Positions 47,800 to 58,408 of a stretch of DNA of 64,000 nt are shown piece after piece. Each line of letters starts with the position of its first letter. The stretch's first letter is position 1. A program made the translations under genes and the position numbers. The notes below the pieces were generated by a model. It was not told the DNA's origin. It did no database searches and worked only from the letters and a program-made list of their open reading frames with translations. The stretch is from positions 62,001-126,000 of the forward strand of contig SKCR01047776.1 in assembly GCA_019454045.1 (NCBI GenBank), given 5' to 3'. The stretch comes from Zanthoxylum bungeanum (taxonomy: Eukaryota; Streptophyta; Magnoliopsida; Sapindales; Rutaceae).

Positions 47800-48190
47800 A
47801 CGTGCGCATGCCACGTGTCACCATCACATCGGAGATGCTAAAATGCGCCGTGCCACGTGTCGAAATCTCATTGCTCGGACGGCCACGCCCAACGTGTCAT
47901 CCCACGTGTCGCCACATCATCATCCACATCAGCAGCCACGTCAGCAAGTCAACCGAGTCAACATGCCACGTCGTCATAAGCCAGCACAGCGTGACACGTG
48001 TCACATCTCATTCGTCCGACGGCCGCCGCCCCACGTGTTGCCACGTCGCCTTCCACATCATCAGCATGACGCAAGCAATGACGTCATGAACAGTTGACAC
48101 GTCAGCATGACGTAAGCAATGACGTCATGAACAGTGCCACGTCAGCGGATCAGATCTGAGTCAACGAATCAGCAAGTGACACGTGTCACT
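47800..48190 (+). promoter_or_regulatory. ACGT-core (bZIP/bHLH-type) motif cluster in LTR-F1
   Basis: About fifteen ACGT cores in 400 bp, many as CCACGTGTC or CCACGTCAGC, and palindromes TGACGTCA and GACACGTGTC. A unit of about 33 bp (CAGCATGACG, AAGCAATGACGTCATGAACA) occurs twice, near 48061 and 48103. Such motifs bind plant bZIP and bHLH factors; TGACG pairs resemble as-1 elements. It lies just upstream of the TATA box. Confidence 0.65.
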
Positions 48191-48246
48191 GTAGCGCGCG
48201 GCGCGACGCGCATCGAGCGTCGCGACGCGCGCACCCCATCCGCGCC

Positions 48247-48255
48247 TATAAATAG
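48247..48255 (+). promoter_or_regulatory. TATA box of LTR-F1
   Basis: TATAAATAG in GCGCCTATAAATAGAGC, straight after the GC-rich cluster. Confidence 0.75.
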
Positions 48256-48532
48256 AGCGCGATGGTTCAGTTTTTGTTGTACCATTTCCTCTCCCAAATC
48301 CTATGTAATTAGGGAGTTTCTCTCTCTCTAAGTTCTTTTTATCTAGTTTTTGTAATTTTTAACCAAGTTCTGTAATAATAATAATTTACTTTCTTTATTT
48401 TACAGTTTTTACTACTCATTATGAGGAGGTAACTTCCCTCTGTTAAGGTAAAAGGTAATTCTTTTACTATTACTTCTTAGATTATTCTCCCATAATTATA
48501 ATATATTCAAGTTTTAAATTGACTTAATCAGG

Positions 48533-48755
48533 ATACCGCCAGATTGGTCGGTGGGTAATAAAATTCATATTCCGCCTATATGGCTGGTATAATTTAAATT
48601 CCGCCTTTATGGCTGGTTTATTTTCTGTTCCGCCTTTATGGCTGGTATAATCTAAGTTCCGCCTTTATGGCTGGTTATTTTTAAAATGATTCCGCTTTTA
48701 TGGCTGGTTGTTTTTAAACTAATTAAATCAAAATACCGCCTATATGGCTGGATGA
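48533..48755 (+). repeat. Repeated CCGCC-TTTAT-GGCTGG hairpins in LTR-F1
   Basis: Seven copies at intervals of about 28-45 bp. Each can form CCGCC / GGC(T)GG with one bulged T and a 5-base loop. Variants change both arms, for example CCGCC with GGTCGG in the first copy. LTR-F2 has four. Confidence 0.65.
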
Positions 48756-49660
48756 AAATGTTTTGTAAAGTTTATATTATATTATGGGAGAAATCTAATT
48801 AGTATATATTAGAAGTAATTCCTTTTTACCTTAGCAATTTTTATTAATTCATTTTCAGCATTTATTTTACTGCATTTACTTTATGCAATTTTATTTTAAG
48901 TCTTTTAAGTTTTTAGCCCTAATTATGTGTCGTAGCTAAGTTAGTTATCTAGGGTTGTGATGAATTTCAATTAAACTGGTTTATAAGGGTTAGATTATAG
49001 TTTGGGTAATTTAAAGATTTATTTATTGAGTCTTAATCTTAAAGCTCTTTAATTAACTGGCCATTAATAAATAGATTAGGTAAACTTAAAATGAACTAGA
49101 CATAGGGATTTTAAGTTTAAGACCTTAGACTCAATAGCCCACGATCTTCCTTGAGGATAGATAACCCTTTAATAGATTTCCTTACAGGATAGGAATATAC
49201 CTGTTGGACGGGGGTAGCCCTAATTGGAACTTGAACTTAATGAATCTAGGTAATGTGGTTGACATAGACATATGGTTCAATTGGATTATACTAGGTATTT
49301 GTAATTGACCATCGGAAGAGGCTTTTACATAAGTTAGTGTTCCAGGTTAATAAATTGATATTTTACCCAACTATAAGATAACTACTTCATCTTTTAAATA
49401 ATATTGAAATAAATCACAACCCTGGATAGTTTTTAATATTGAATTTCCGTAAAATCTACTTTTAAGCAATTTTAATTATTTGTCTTTAAATTTAGAATCG
49501 TCGTCATTCCAAATCAATTAAACAACTTGTTAGATACTGGTAATCATTTGGCCCAATATATTGATAACAAAAAGGTTTTAAGTCCTCGTGGGATCGATAC
49601 TTTTTATACTACTTGAACGATACGTACGCTTGCGTTATACGTGTGTGTTTACGCCGGTCA

Positions 49661-49665
49661 GTGGA
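49661..49665. repeat. LTR-F1 target-site duplication, right copy
   Basis: GTGGA directly after GGTCA. Confidence 0.85.
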
Positions 49666-50166
49666 TTGTCGCTACTGCAAGCTGTCTGGCCATTAAATTG
49701 AGTAGTGTCTCACTCATCCTCATAGACTTGATCATAACTCCAAGACAGTAATTCCAATTAGTGATGATGCCACTGAAGTTACTGTCTCTCATGCATCCAC
49801 TAGTAACTAGAAACGCTCATTAGACAAATACTCTCAATACCTCCCAAAGTTTCCACTGTCATATCTGCAACTTCGGGTAATTCTCGTTGGTACTTTGATT
49901 CTAGTTGTTGTAACCATATGACCTCTCAATCCCCATTATTTTCTTCATATATCCCATCATGACTGTCTCTCTAAAATTTACAACAAATGGCTCACAAATG
50001 ACTGTAAGCTAGTTTGGACAAATATCTACCTCTACACTAAAATATCGAATATATTTCTTATTCTAAAAATTAAATTTAACCTTATATTTGTTGATCAGCT
50101 ACGTGAACTTGGTTTAGAACTAATATTTTTTTCCAATAGCTGTCGTGTGTAGGATTTACAGGTGGG

Positions 50167-50171
50167 ACAGA
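50167..50171. repeat. SoloE target-site duplication, left copy
   Basis: ACAGA, versus ATAGA at 52295-52299 (four of five bases). Confidence 0.65.
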
Positions 50172-52294
50172 TGTTAGGTTTCTATTAAGTCCCAAGGATC
50201 AATTCAAGAAATGAAATACATGTGAATACATCAAGAAATATGGCGGAAACATACTTACATTGATCGGATTGCAATGTGAGGAACAAAAACTTTTCTCCCA
50301 TCCTTGTTTTGCTCGGCAGTGGGCTGTTTTTGAGCTCCTCATTTTCGGTCATCACCTCCAAGTGTGCTCCAAGCTCCAAGCTTTGCAAATGGTAATTCCA
50401 AGCTCACAAGTTAGTTCCCTGTCACCTTAGGATGACCCTTCATGTGCTAGCATAGGAAAGATTTGCCACAAATCTTCCTTCTTTCTCCTTGTAATTTTCT
50501 GCCTAGCCTATAAATGGAGAAGAAAATGGCTTCAAAAGCCGAATGGGAGAGAAGAGAAGAAAATGGCTTCAAAAGCCGAATGGGAGAGAAGAATTTTTAG
50601 CCTCTTGGCCGAATAGAAAGAGAATAGGGAGAGTGAGAAGTGTGTGTTTGGTTTGTGTATCTAATACACTTATTTGATTTTCCAAAAATCAAATAAAGAT
50701 ATACCAAATTTTTGCTTTCCAAAAGTCAAAAGGCATTAAAGCCAACAACCACCTCCATCACTATTCACATCAAAAGTGACTTGACATCACATCACTCAAA
50801 GTGACAAGTGATTTGACGCTTGATGTGACTAGTGATTTGACGCTTGATGTGACTAGTGATTTGACGCTTGATGTGACTTGTGGGCCGCACTTGAATTCGA
50901 AATGCGAGTGCGCCCGCAAACACTCTCGGGCTCGGGTTCGCTAATTCTGAATTAACGAATTTTCCGTTGCGATGAAATTAAATCTAATTTAATTAAATAA
51001 CTTTACCTAGCAAAATTACTATTCTCGTCGCTTGCGAATTAATTCTAAATTAACTCGTTAGCCCGAATTAAAATCCAATTTTAATTCCGCGTCGAAATCC
51101 AATTTCGTATAATATATCGAATATATTATTTAATCGATTAATTCCAAATTAATCGTTCTCTCTCTTTTAATATTTTTTTTATCCCAGATAAAATATCTCT
51201 GCAATTAATCCCAGATTAATTTTCTCTCTCATATAATTAATCTCATATTAATGAAGTGCGATTCATACGTCATCGATGAATCTTCAGGAAGCGACCCATG
51301 AGATCCCCGGATATATTGGCAGTAAATCCGGTCGTCGGACTATCCGAACACGTACGTACCTAGTACTACGTTTTTACCGATTTACAAAACATGGTTGGCT
51401 TCTAGCAAAGCACCGTGCCTACCCAATTTTCCAGAAATATTCTTACTGGAATATGTGATCTATATCAGGCGTAGTATACGTAGTATTGCGTATTACGATC
51501 CAACATCAGATGTCACGTGCAAGGCCCGGGGCTGGAAATGTGTCTGTCTCGTACGAAACACATGTCGGATCTCTCGTAACTAGTCTCTATAATCGGATAA
51601 ACATGACCTAGTCATAATATCCTGATAGCTGCAGCATATAAGAGAACCAATTCTGTATCCTACGTGATCATCATCTCCACTATGACTGGAGTGATACTTC
51701 CATCTCGACATCACACCCAATACACTAAGATTCTCAATATACCCAGAAGAGGCGTACACAGAACCGGTTAAAGCGACGACCAAAACCAAAGTATATTGAT
51801 TGTCGCAAGTATTAGCGGTGCAAGTCTCAGGTTAAGACCAAATACACCTACCTTGATTCAGACTTCCATAGACACATAGTCATACTACCAATGGAATTCT
51901 GAGGGGTCTATCCAAAGCGAAGCTGTTTCCCGTACCATCGGTAAACACAACCTCCAATTACACTTGCATGAGTATCATATACCCAAATATATGAGAACTA
52001 TGTCGTTATGCTCCCATAACACGCACAAGTGCAATATTAGTCTATTCCGCATTATCGATGTCCAGTCTCAATAATACTACGACTAGGGATATTTAATGAT
52101 TAAACCTTCATGGATTGATACTGTCTCATATCTTCTCAATCCGAAACTAATCATATGGACCTTCTATCATTTATACATCTTGGTAATCTAATTACAAATG
52201 ATAAAAGAGCAATTTCATTTGTCACATAGTTAATTTATACAACAACACCATGATCTGTACAAATAGTGATGCTATGGGTCATAACTGTCCAACA
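50172..52294 (-). mobile_element. SoloE, solo LTR of the CopA family
   Basis: 2123 bp, TGTTAGGTTTCTATT to CTGTCCAACA on the plus strand, with no internal sequence. Palindrome array at about 50940-51250. Flanked by CopH protease on both sides, so it arose by LTR-LTR recombination. Confidence 0.88.
50795..50880. repeat. Short tandem repeat in SoloE
   Basis: Three to four copies of a ~27-bp unit (TGATTTGACGCTTGATGTGA). CopG has a related array of GTCACATCAAGCGTCAAATC type near 57730-57810, so the repeat is a variable part of this LTR family. Confidence 0.7.
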
Positions 52295-52363
52295 ATAGAT
52301 TCTTGGGACAAGCCATAGAGTTGGATGTATATTTGAGCTTACCTTCATGCATCATCCTTCCGA
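52295..52363 (+). pseudogene. CopH pol fragment after SoloE
   Basis: Continues LGTSHRVGCIFELTFMHHPS, the stretch between protease and GAG-pre-integrase, and is cut by CopC2 at 52364. Confidence 0.72.
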
Positions 52364-53370
52364 TGTTGGGATATATGCCAAAGAGCTTCATGTAATGTAA
52401 TTGAAATTATTTGTTATGAAATTAATGATGTGTTATTTATTTATCAAATTTTTAATTTAAATCACATATTGTAAATTATCTTGTTTACCCTAGATTACTT
52501 ATGTGTCTTCAGACTTAGTGTATGACTGTATACACAAGATGATTTAAGTCTGAAGTTAGCAATATAAAATAGTCCATAGAGAGCAAACCAAACAGGTATT
52601 TTTTTATGGTTTATCAAAAATTATAGTCCATTCTATAATTATATAGTGACCTTGATCCGGGATCATCCATTAGGTGACATGAGAATGAAGGCACCTTACA
52701 TGATATGATCATATAGGACTGGACCCAGATAGAAATGAATTTCTTATAATATCCGTTAAGTAAAGAAATTCACTTCAATCTACTAGATGGTCATATATGG
52801 ATTGATCTGAATCCTGAATGTACTGTAAACTCCTGCATGGAAGGCTATGTCCTTTGATTTATAAAGGTGAGGTTGTTGTAGCAATCCCAACCAATAGCTT
52901 CGTAATTTGGGAACCTGGTTCGGTGTGTAGCTGGGGACGTTTTGCATAGACATTAAGTTCTCTCTTTCTTGTGAGAAGTAGAGCAGTATCTTCCTTAAGG
53001 GTTGATTCAGTACTAGAACGATTAGAGCGCTCAAGTATTTCTATTACGAATAGAAAGATTAATATTCATAATGGTTATGGATAAATCATTCATTAGAGAA
53101 TCAATGGTACTTAAGGTAAAAATAATTAGAGGGGTATAACTGATATTATGACACGGCTCTAAATATGAGATACTCGTGAAGGGCCAATCCGTATGTAAAG
53201 ACTATATCGATAGACACTGACATAGTTCGGCTTATACAATATATATATATATATATGGCAACGAGAGTGCACATTTGGGTTTTTAATGGAATTACCTAAA
53301 GTTAATAATTCGAAATTTTTAATAAGAGTTTAATTAATATTCTGAAATTATTATAGCTTGGAACTATAGG
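52364..53370 (+). mobile_element. CopC2 5' LTR, truncated
   Basis: Starts TGTTGGGATATATGCC and parallels CopC from 35532 to about 36530 by eye. The distal half is missing. A (TA)n run is at 53239-53256. Confidence 0.78.
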
Positions 53371-53734
53371 TGCACTTGTCAATACAGAGATGAATGAGTT
53401 CTTACTACTTATGCCCAAGACCGTTGATAGTGTGAGTGTATAAGTACTCGGAACTTAGGTCACTCCGGTAAAACATTAGATATAGCGTGATGAGTTAACG
53501 TAGTCACCCAATATCGTCATTATTATGATGATGTACTTATGAAGCTCATTGGTGCACATTGACAAATACACACCTGGAACACGTCTTAATCCAATACCAT
53601 CATTATTGTAAGGATAAGAAACGGTTCAGGACCAAACTAGGAGTCACATGAATGTGATTGACCTTGGAGGTCTACCTAATGAGTTATGAAGGCCAAGACT
53701 GTCATTATTGTGAGGCTGGAGTAAATGTCATGGG
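53371..53734 (+). other. Unassigned sequence between CopC2 LTR and integrase
   Basis: No motif recognised. It may be decayed CopC2 internal sequence left by a deletion that removed the LTR end, leader, gag and protease. Confidence 0.3.
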
Positions 53735-54590
53735 ATCCACTTCGTGACTTTCACAAAAAAGAATTCAAGATATGGATATGTCTATTTGATGAGACATAAA
53801 ACATAAATATTTGACAAGTTCAAAATATTTGAAACGAAGTAGAAAAAAAAACCGGTAAATTCATGAGTGATGAATTCATAAGTTATTTAAGGGAGAATGG
53901 GATTCTCACCCAATATAGCCCACCGGGAACTCCTCAACACAATGGTGTGTCTGAGCAAAGAAATCGTACTTTATTGGATATGATACGATCTATGATGAGC
54001 TATACAAATCTTCCATATTACCTTTGAGGTTACGCTTTACTTATTGCTACCAACATATTTAATAGGGTTCTATCGAAAGTTATTTCTACAACTCCATATT
54101 AGATATGGTACGATAGAAATTCAAGTCTCATATATTTAAAGATTTAGGGTTTTTCTGCATATGTTAGAGTTACGTAGTGGGATAAACTAGCACCGATGGG
54201 GTATAAATATAGGTTTATTGAATATCCTGAAAATTCATTGGGATATCAATTCTATAATTCTGAGCAACGGAATGTATTTGTTATTATTTTTGCTACTTTT
54301 CTTGAAAATGATATTTTGAGAGAAATTAGGAATTATAGAAAGACTGAACTCGATAAGTTTAATCCCAACATTAAAAAACCTGAGATGGAACCAGAGATCC
54401 AATTAGGTGAAGGATCTATAACACAAGTTCTACCTAAGTCGAATAGAATATCAAGGCTTCATGAAGGACTATTTTGAACGTCTCATGCGAGCCTTGATGT
54501 TCTCCTCTTTGAGGAAACAGATCTGAATACGTATAAAGAAGCGATATTGGATATCGATTTAGGAAAATGAGAGGAAGCATGACATCTGAA
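53735..54590 (+). pseudogene. CopC2 integrase, broken
   Basis: Blocks: HFVTFT, SRYGYVYLMRHKT, then FMSDEFISYLRENGILTQYS, PPGTPQHNGVSEQRNRTLLD (Glu retained). The open frame 54196-54477 is the C-terminal part (GYKYRFIEYPENSLGYQFYN). Part of the region around the second Asp is deleted. Confidence 0.83.
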
Positions 54591-55221
54591 AATGATTCTA
54601 TGCATGACAATCAAGTTTAAGACTTAGTTGAACTTCCTGAAGGAGTTAAACCTATTTGTTATAAATGTATTTATAAAAAAAAGCGAGGGCCTGATGGAAA
54701 GGTTAAGGCCCGACTGGAAGTAAAAAGTTACACTCAACGTCCTGGCATTGACATGAGGAAACCTTTTCGACAATTGCCATTCTAAAATCCATTAGGATTC
54801 TTTTATCCATTGTTGCATATCATGATTATGAGATATAGAAGATGGATTTGAAAACTTCTTTCCTAAATGGATTCCTCGATGAGGATATCTATATGGAACA
54901 AAAAGATGGTTTCGTATCTAGTTAGACTTAAAACTTGGTTTATAAGCTCTAAAAGTCTATTTATTGACTTAAACAGGCATCCTGAAGCTGGAATCGTCAT
55001 TTTGATGAGATAATTAGATTATCTGGATTCATCAAGAACGAGGAAGAATCGTGTATTTATAAGATAGTTAGTGGGAGCATGATAGTTTTCCTTGTTTTAT
55101 ATGTAGACGATATCCTTATCATGGGAATGATATAGGATTGATGCAAAGTGTGAACTCCTACCTTTACAAGAACTTCTCCATGGAAGATATGGGTGAAGCT
55201 TCCTATATACTGGGTATAAGG
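54591..55221 (+). pseudogene. CopC2 reverse transcriptase, cut by LTR-F2
   Basis: Blocks: DNQV-like start at 54608, VKPICYKCIYKK, YEI-x-KMDLKTSFLNGFLDE, a YVDD near 55100, and GEASYILGI ending at 55218. It stops at LTR-F2. Confidence 0.82.
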
Positions 55222-55693
55222 TGATGAGAAAAAATATATCATTATTTACCGCCCCTTTTACTTAATATTTTATATAGTTTCTCGGGTTTTATGAAAGTTT
55301 TGATGTGTTTTAGTTTATTTGCCAGATAAAATAAAGTCAGGACTCAATGGAATCATTCAAGATGAAATATGGAACAAATAAGGATAAAAATTGGACTTGA
55401 CATTTGGATTGTAGAGCTTGGAAACTTGAAATGGCGTTCTAACGAAGTACAATTTCAGAAATTTCAGCTTTGCGTAATTGTTGTATTTTGGCCATAACGT
55501 TCTACTCTGATATCGGATTCAGGTGATTCAAGTTCCAAATTAAAGAAGACGCAATGATCTACAACTTTGACAATTATAATAATTTCGAATTCTGAAGTTT
55601 TCATGATGGAAATTGATAAAACATCCGAAAGTGTGTTATGTGTAATTATTAAAGTAATTTTCAAAACAAAAAAAAATGAAAATTGTCAAACTT

Positions 55694-55780
55694 CCACCAA
55701 ACATGCTTGCATATTTGGTGGAGGATTTGGTGCCATATTTTGTGCCATATTTGGTGCCTTGTTTGGTGCCATGTTTGGTG
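55694..55780 (+). promoter_or_regulatory. Palindrome and tandem CArG-like repeats in LTR-F2
   Basis: CCACCAAA pairs with TTTGGTGG around an ATGC..GCAT core (55694-55721). Then ATATTTGGTGC-type units repeat about every 17 bp. CCATATTTGG at 55745-55754 is a perfect CArG box (CC, six A/T, GG); neighbouring copies differ by a base. A TATA box (CTATAAATAC) follows at about 55818. Confidence 0.6.
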
Positions 55781-56098
55781 AGAAATGGTGGAAATATTGG
55801 TGGAGGAAAAATTTTACCTATAAATACCAAGCCATTTCATTTGTAAATTTCATACTTCCCTTGGTTTCTTGGATAAGAATTAAGGATTGTATCTAGTGTG
55901 TTTTATTTTAGTTTTGTAATTTATTTTTATTTTTATTTTTAGTAGTAATAATAGTTTGTGTGTTTTTACTTTCTTTTTATGTTTAGTAGTTAATTTCAGC
56001 TGGGGGGAAGGGTGAAACCTTTAATATGATAAGGTAGATTAATCTCACTTAATTTATAATATGGAAATTGTAATTTAATAATATGGATTAAAGTTGAT

Positions 56099-56235
56099 AC
56101 CACCTTAATGGCTGGTTTTATTTATTTGACATAATGTGACACCGCCTATATGGTCGGTATTTAGGTGACAGATAATTACCGCCTATATGGTTGGTTTATG
56201 GACAAATAATAACACCGCCTTTATGGCTGGTTTGA
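56099..56235 (+). repeat. CCGCC...GGCTGG hairpins in LTR-F2
   Basis: Four units, homologous to those of LTR-F1, with paired-arm variants such as ACCACC/GGCTGGT and ACCGCC/GGTCGGT. Confidence 0.6.
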
Positions 56236-56315
56236 CTTAAATGGATAACACTGACAATTTCTATATTATAATAAAGTGAGATTTCTACATTTGAAATATT
56301 AAAGGTGGATCCCCT

Positions 56316-58408
56316 TGTTGGACAAAATGACCCATAGCGTCACTATTTGCGCAGATCATTGTGTTGTTGTAGCAAATTGACTATGTGACAAGGAAATTGC
56401 ACTCTCATCATTTGTGATTAGATCACCTTAGTATATAATAAGAGATGGAGGTCCCTATGATTAGTTCCTGGACTGAGAATGATATGAGACAGTATCAGTC
56501 CCCGAAGGATTAATCATTAAATATCCCTAGCCGGAGTATTATCGAGACTGGACATCGATAATGCGGAATAGGCTAGTATTGCACTTGTGCGCGTTGTGAG
56601 GGCACAACGGCATAGTTCTCATATATATAAGTATTGGATACTTATGGAAGTGCGATAGGAGGTCGTGTTTCACCGATGGTACGGGAAACAGCTTCGCTCT
56701 GGATAGACCCTTCGGAATCCCATTGGTATTATGACTATGTGTCTATGGGAGGCCGAAATCAAGGTAGATGTGTATAGTCTTAACCTGAGACTTGCATCGC
56801 TAATGCTTACGACAATCAATATACTTTGGTTGAGGTCGTCTAGGACTCTAACCGGTTCTGTGTACGCCAATACTGGGTATATTGAGAATCGTAGTGTATT
56901 GGATGTGATGTCAAGACGGAAGTATCACTCCAGTCATAGTGGAGATGATGTCACGCAGGATACGGTATTAGTGCTCTTAAGTGCTGCGCGGCCATCGGGA
57001 TATTATGACATGGTCATGTATATCCGATTATAGAGACTAGTTACCAGACATCCGACATGTGCTTCGTACGAGGCAGACACTTATCCAGCCCCAGGCCTAG
57101 CACGTGACTATCTGATACTGGGCCGATACGCACAATACAATCGTATACTACGCTTGATACAGATCTTAATATTCTTAGATGGATATGTCCGGAGAATTGG
57201 GTAGACTTGGTGCTTTGCTAGGAGTCGACCTTGTCTTGTAAATCGGTAGAACGTAGTACTTGGTACGTACGTGATTCGGATACTCCAACGACCGTATTTA
57301 CTACTAACTTATCCGGGGATCTCATGGGTCGCTTCCCGATAATCCACCGATGACGCACAACTCTCACTCTTGAATAATCTGGGATTATATAGAAGAGAGA
57401 GAAAATTAATCTAGGATTAATTACGGAGATATTTTATCTAGGATAAAATATCGTCTAGAGAGAGATAACGATTAATTTGGAATTAATCGAGTAAATTAAT
57501 ATATTCGATATATTAAATGAAATTAGATTTCGACGCGGAATTAAAATTAGATTTTAATTCGGGCGAATGAATTAATTTAGAATTAATTCGTTAGCGACGT
57601 GAATAGTGAATTCGCTAGGCATAATCATCAAATTACGACGCGACGGAAAAATCGTTAATTTGGAATTAACGAACCCGAGCCCGAGTGTGATTGCGAGCGC
57701 ATTCGTATTTCGAATTCGAGTGCGGCAACACAAGTCACATCAAGCGTCAAATCATTCGTCACATCAAGCGTCAAATCATTCGTCACATCAAGTGTCAAAT
57801 CAAATGTCACTTTGAGTGATGTGATTGATTGATGTGATTGATTGATTGAAAGACATGTCACTTTATTAAAGTTGATATGACTTAAAGTTGATGTGAATAG
57901 TTGATGTAGTTTGGTGGGAGACTTTATTACCTTTTTATTTTGATTTTTTGAAAAGAAAAATAAATGGTAATTTATATATTTTTGGAAAATATATAAGTAA
58001 AAGTCTTTACACATTTTTATATACACAACACACTTTTTATCTCTCAATTATCTCTCACTCTCTCACGTTTTCTTCACTGGTTTTGAACCAAAATAGGCGT
58101 GAATAAGGGAAGCAGAGTTGGGTTTTCATGGTGAAAATCCAAGTGCTAGCACACTACGAGTCTTGCGAAGGTGGTAGGGAGGTTCACCCATGAGCCGGGA
58201 TCCGTCGGACGAGGCTTGGAGCTCCGTTTTGCATCTCAAAATTTCTTTTTTGGAGGCAGTTCACTGCTGCAATTCAGGCGTGAAAACAGTGGGCTTTTTG
58301 GCTTCATTCGTCTCCAAATCGACTCAACCGACCGATGTAAGTATTCTGCTATCTTCGTTGGTGTATTCACACAATATTTTCATGGCTTGTATGATCTTGG
58401 GACCTAGA
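56316..58408 (+). mobile_element. CopG 5' LTR, 3' end deleted
   Basis: Starts TGTTGGACAAAATGACCC. The series of palindromes is at 57365-57680. Near 58408 the terminal AAACC(A)ACA and the primer site are missing and the sequence jumps to the leader. A GTCACATCAAGCGTCAAATC array is at 57730-57810. Confidence 0.85.

Larger units (their letters stand above)
47503..49660 (+). mobile_element. LTR-F1, solo LTR or LTR-like element
   Basis: 2158 bp, TGATGAGTGG to CGCCGGTCA, with a perfect 5-bp target duplication and TG...CA ends. No coding sequence. It has a GC-rich promoter part (47780-48245) dense in ACGT cores, a TATA box at 48247-48255 and a set of CCGCC...GGCTGG hairpins (48533-48755). A second, differently promoted copy is LTR-F2. 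I call it a solo LTR because there is no primer site or purine tract inside. Confidence 0.75.
49661..50171 (+). pseudogene. CopH gag zinc knuckle and protease fragment
   Basis: Continues the gag frame with C-R-Y-C-K-L-S-G-H and a final Cys four codons later (two of those four are stops). The protease follows: NSRWYFDSSCCNHMT near 49879-49923, then a block ending DQLRELGLELIF near 50090-50130. It is a third copia lineage in this window, heavily decayed. SoloE interrupts it at 50172. Confidence 0.78.
55222..56315 (+). mobile_element. LTR-F2, second copy of LTR-F, cut by CopG
   Basis: Begins TGATGAGAAAAAATAT and follows LTR-F1 through TTTGATGTGTTTTAG. It has its own promoter part (55690-55830) and four CCGCC...GGCTGG hairpins (56099-56235). 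The 3' end is missing because CopG starts at 56316. No coding sequence. Confidence 0.72.

Noticed and set aside
48061..48134. Integrated pararetrovirus promoter, because of as-1-like TGACG pairs
   Set aside because: The segment is inside an LTR with TG/CA ends and a target duplication, and no viral gene was seen nearby.
57606..57815. Frame with repeated SHQASNHS peptide
   Set aside because: It is the translation of the short tandem repeat of the CopG LTR.
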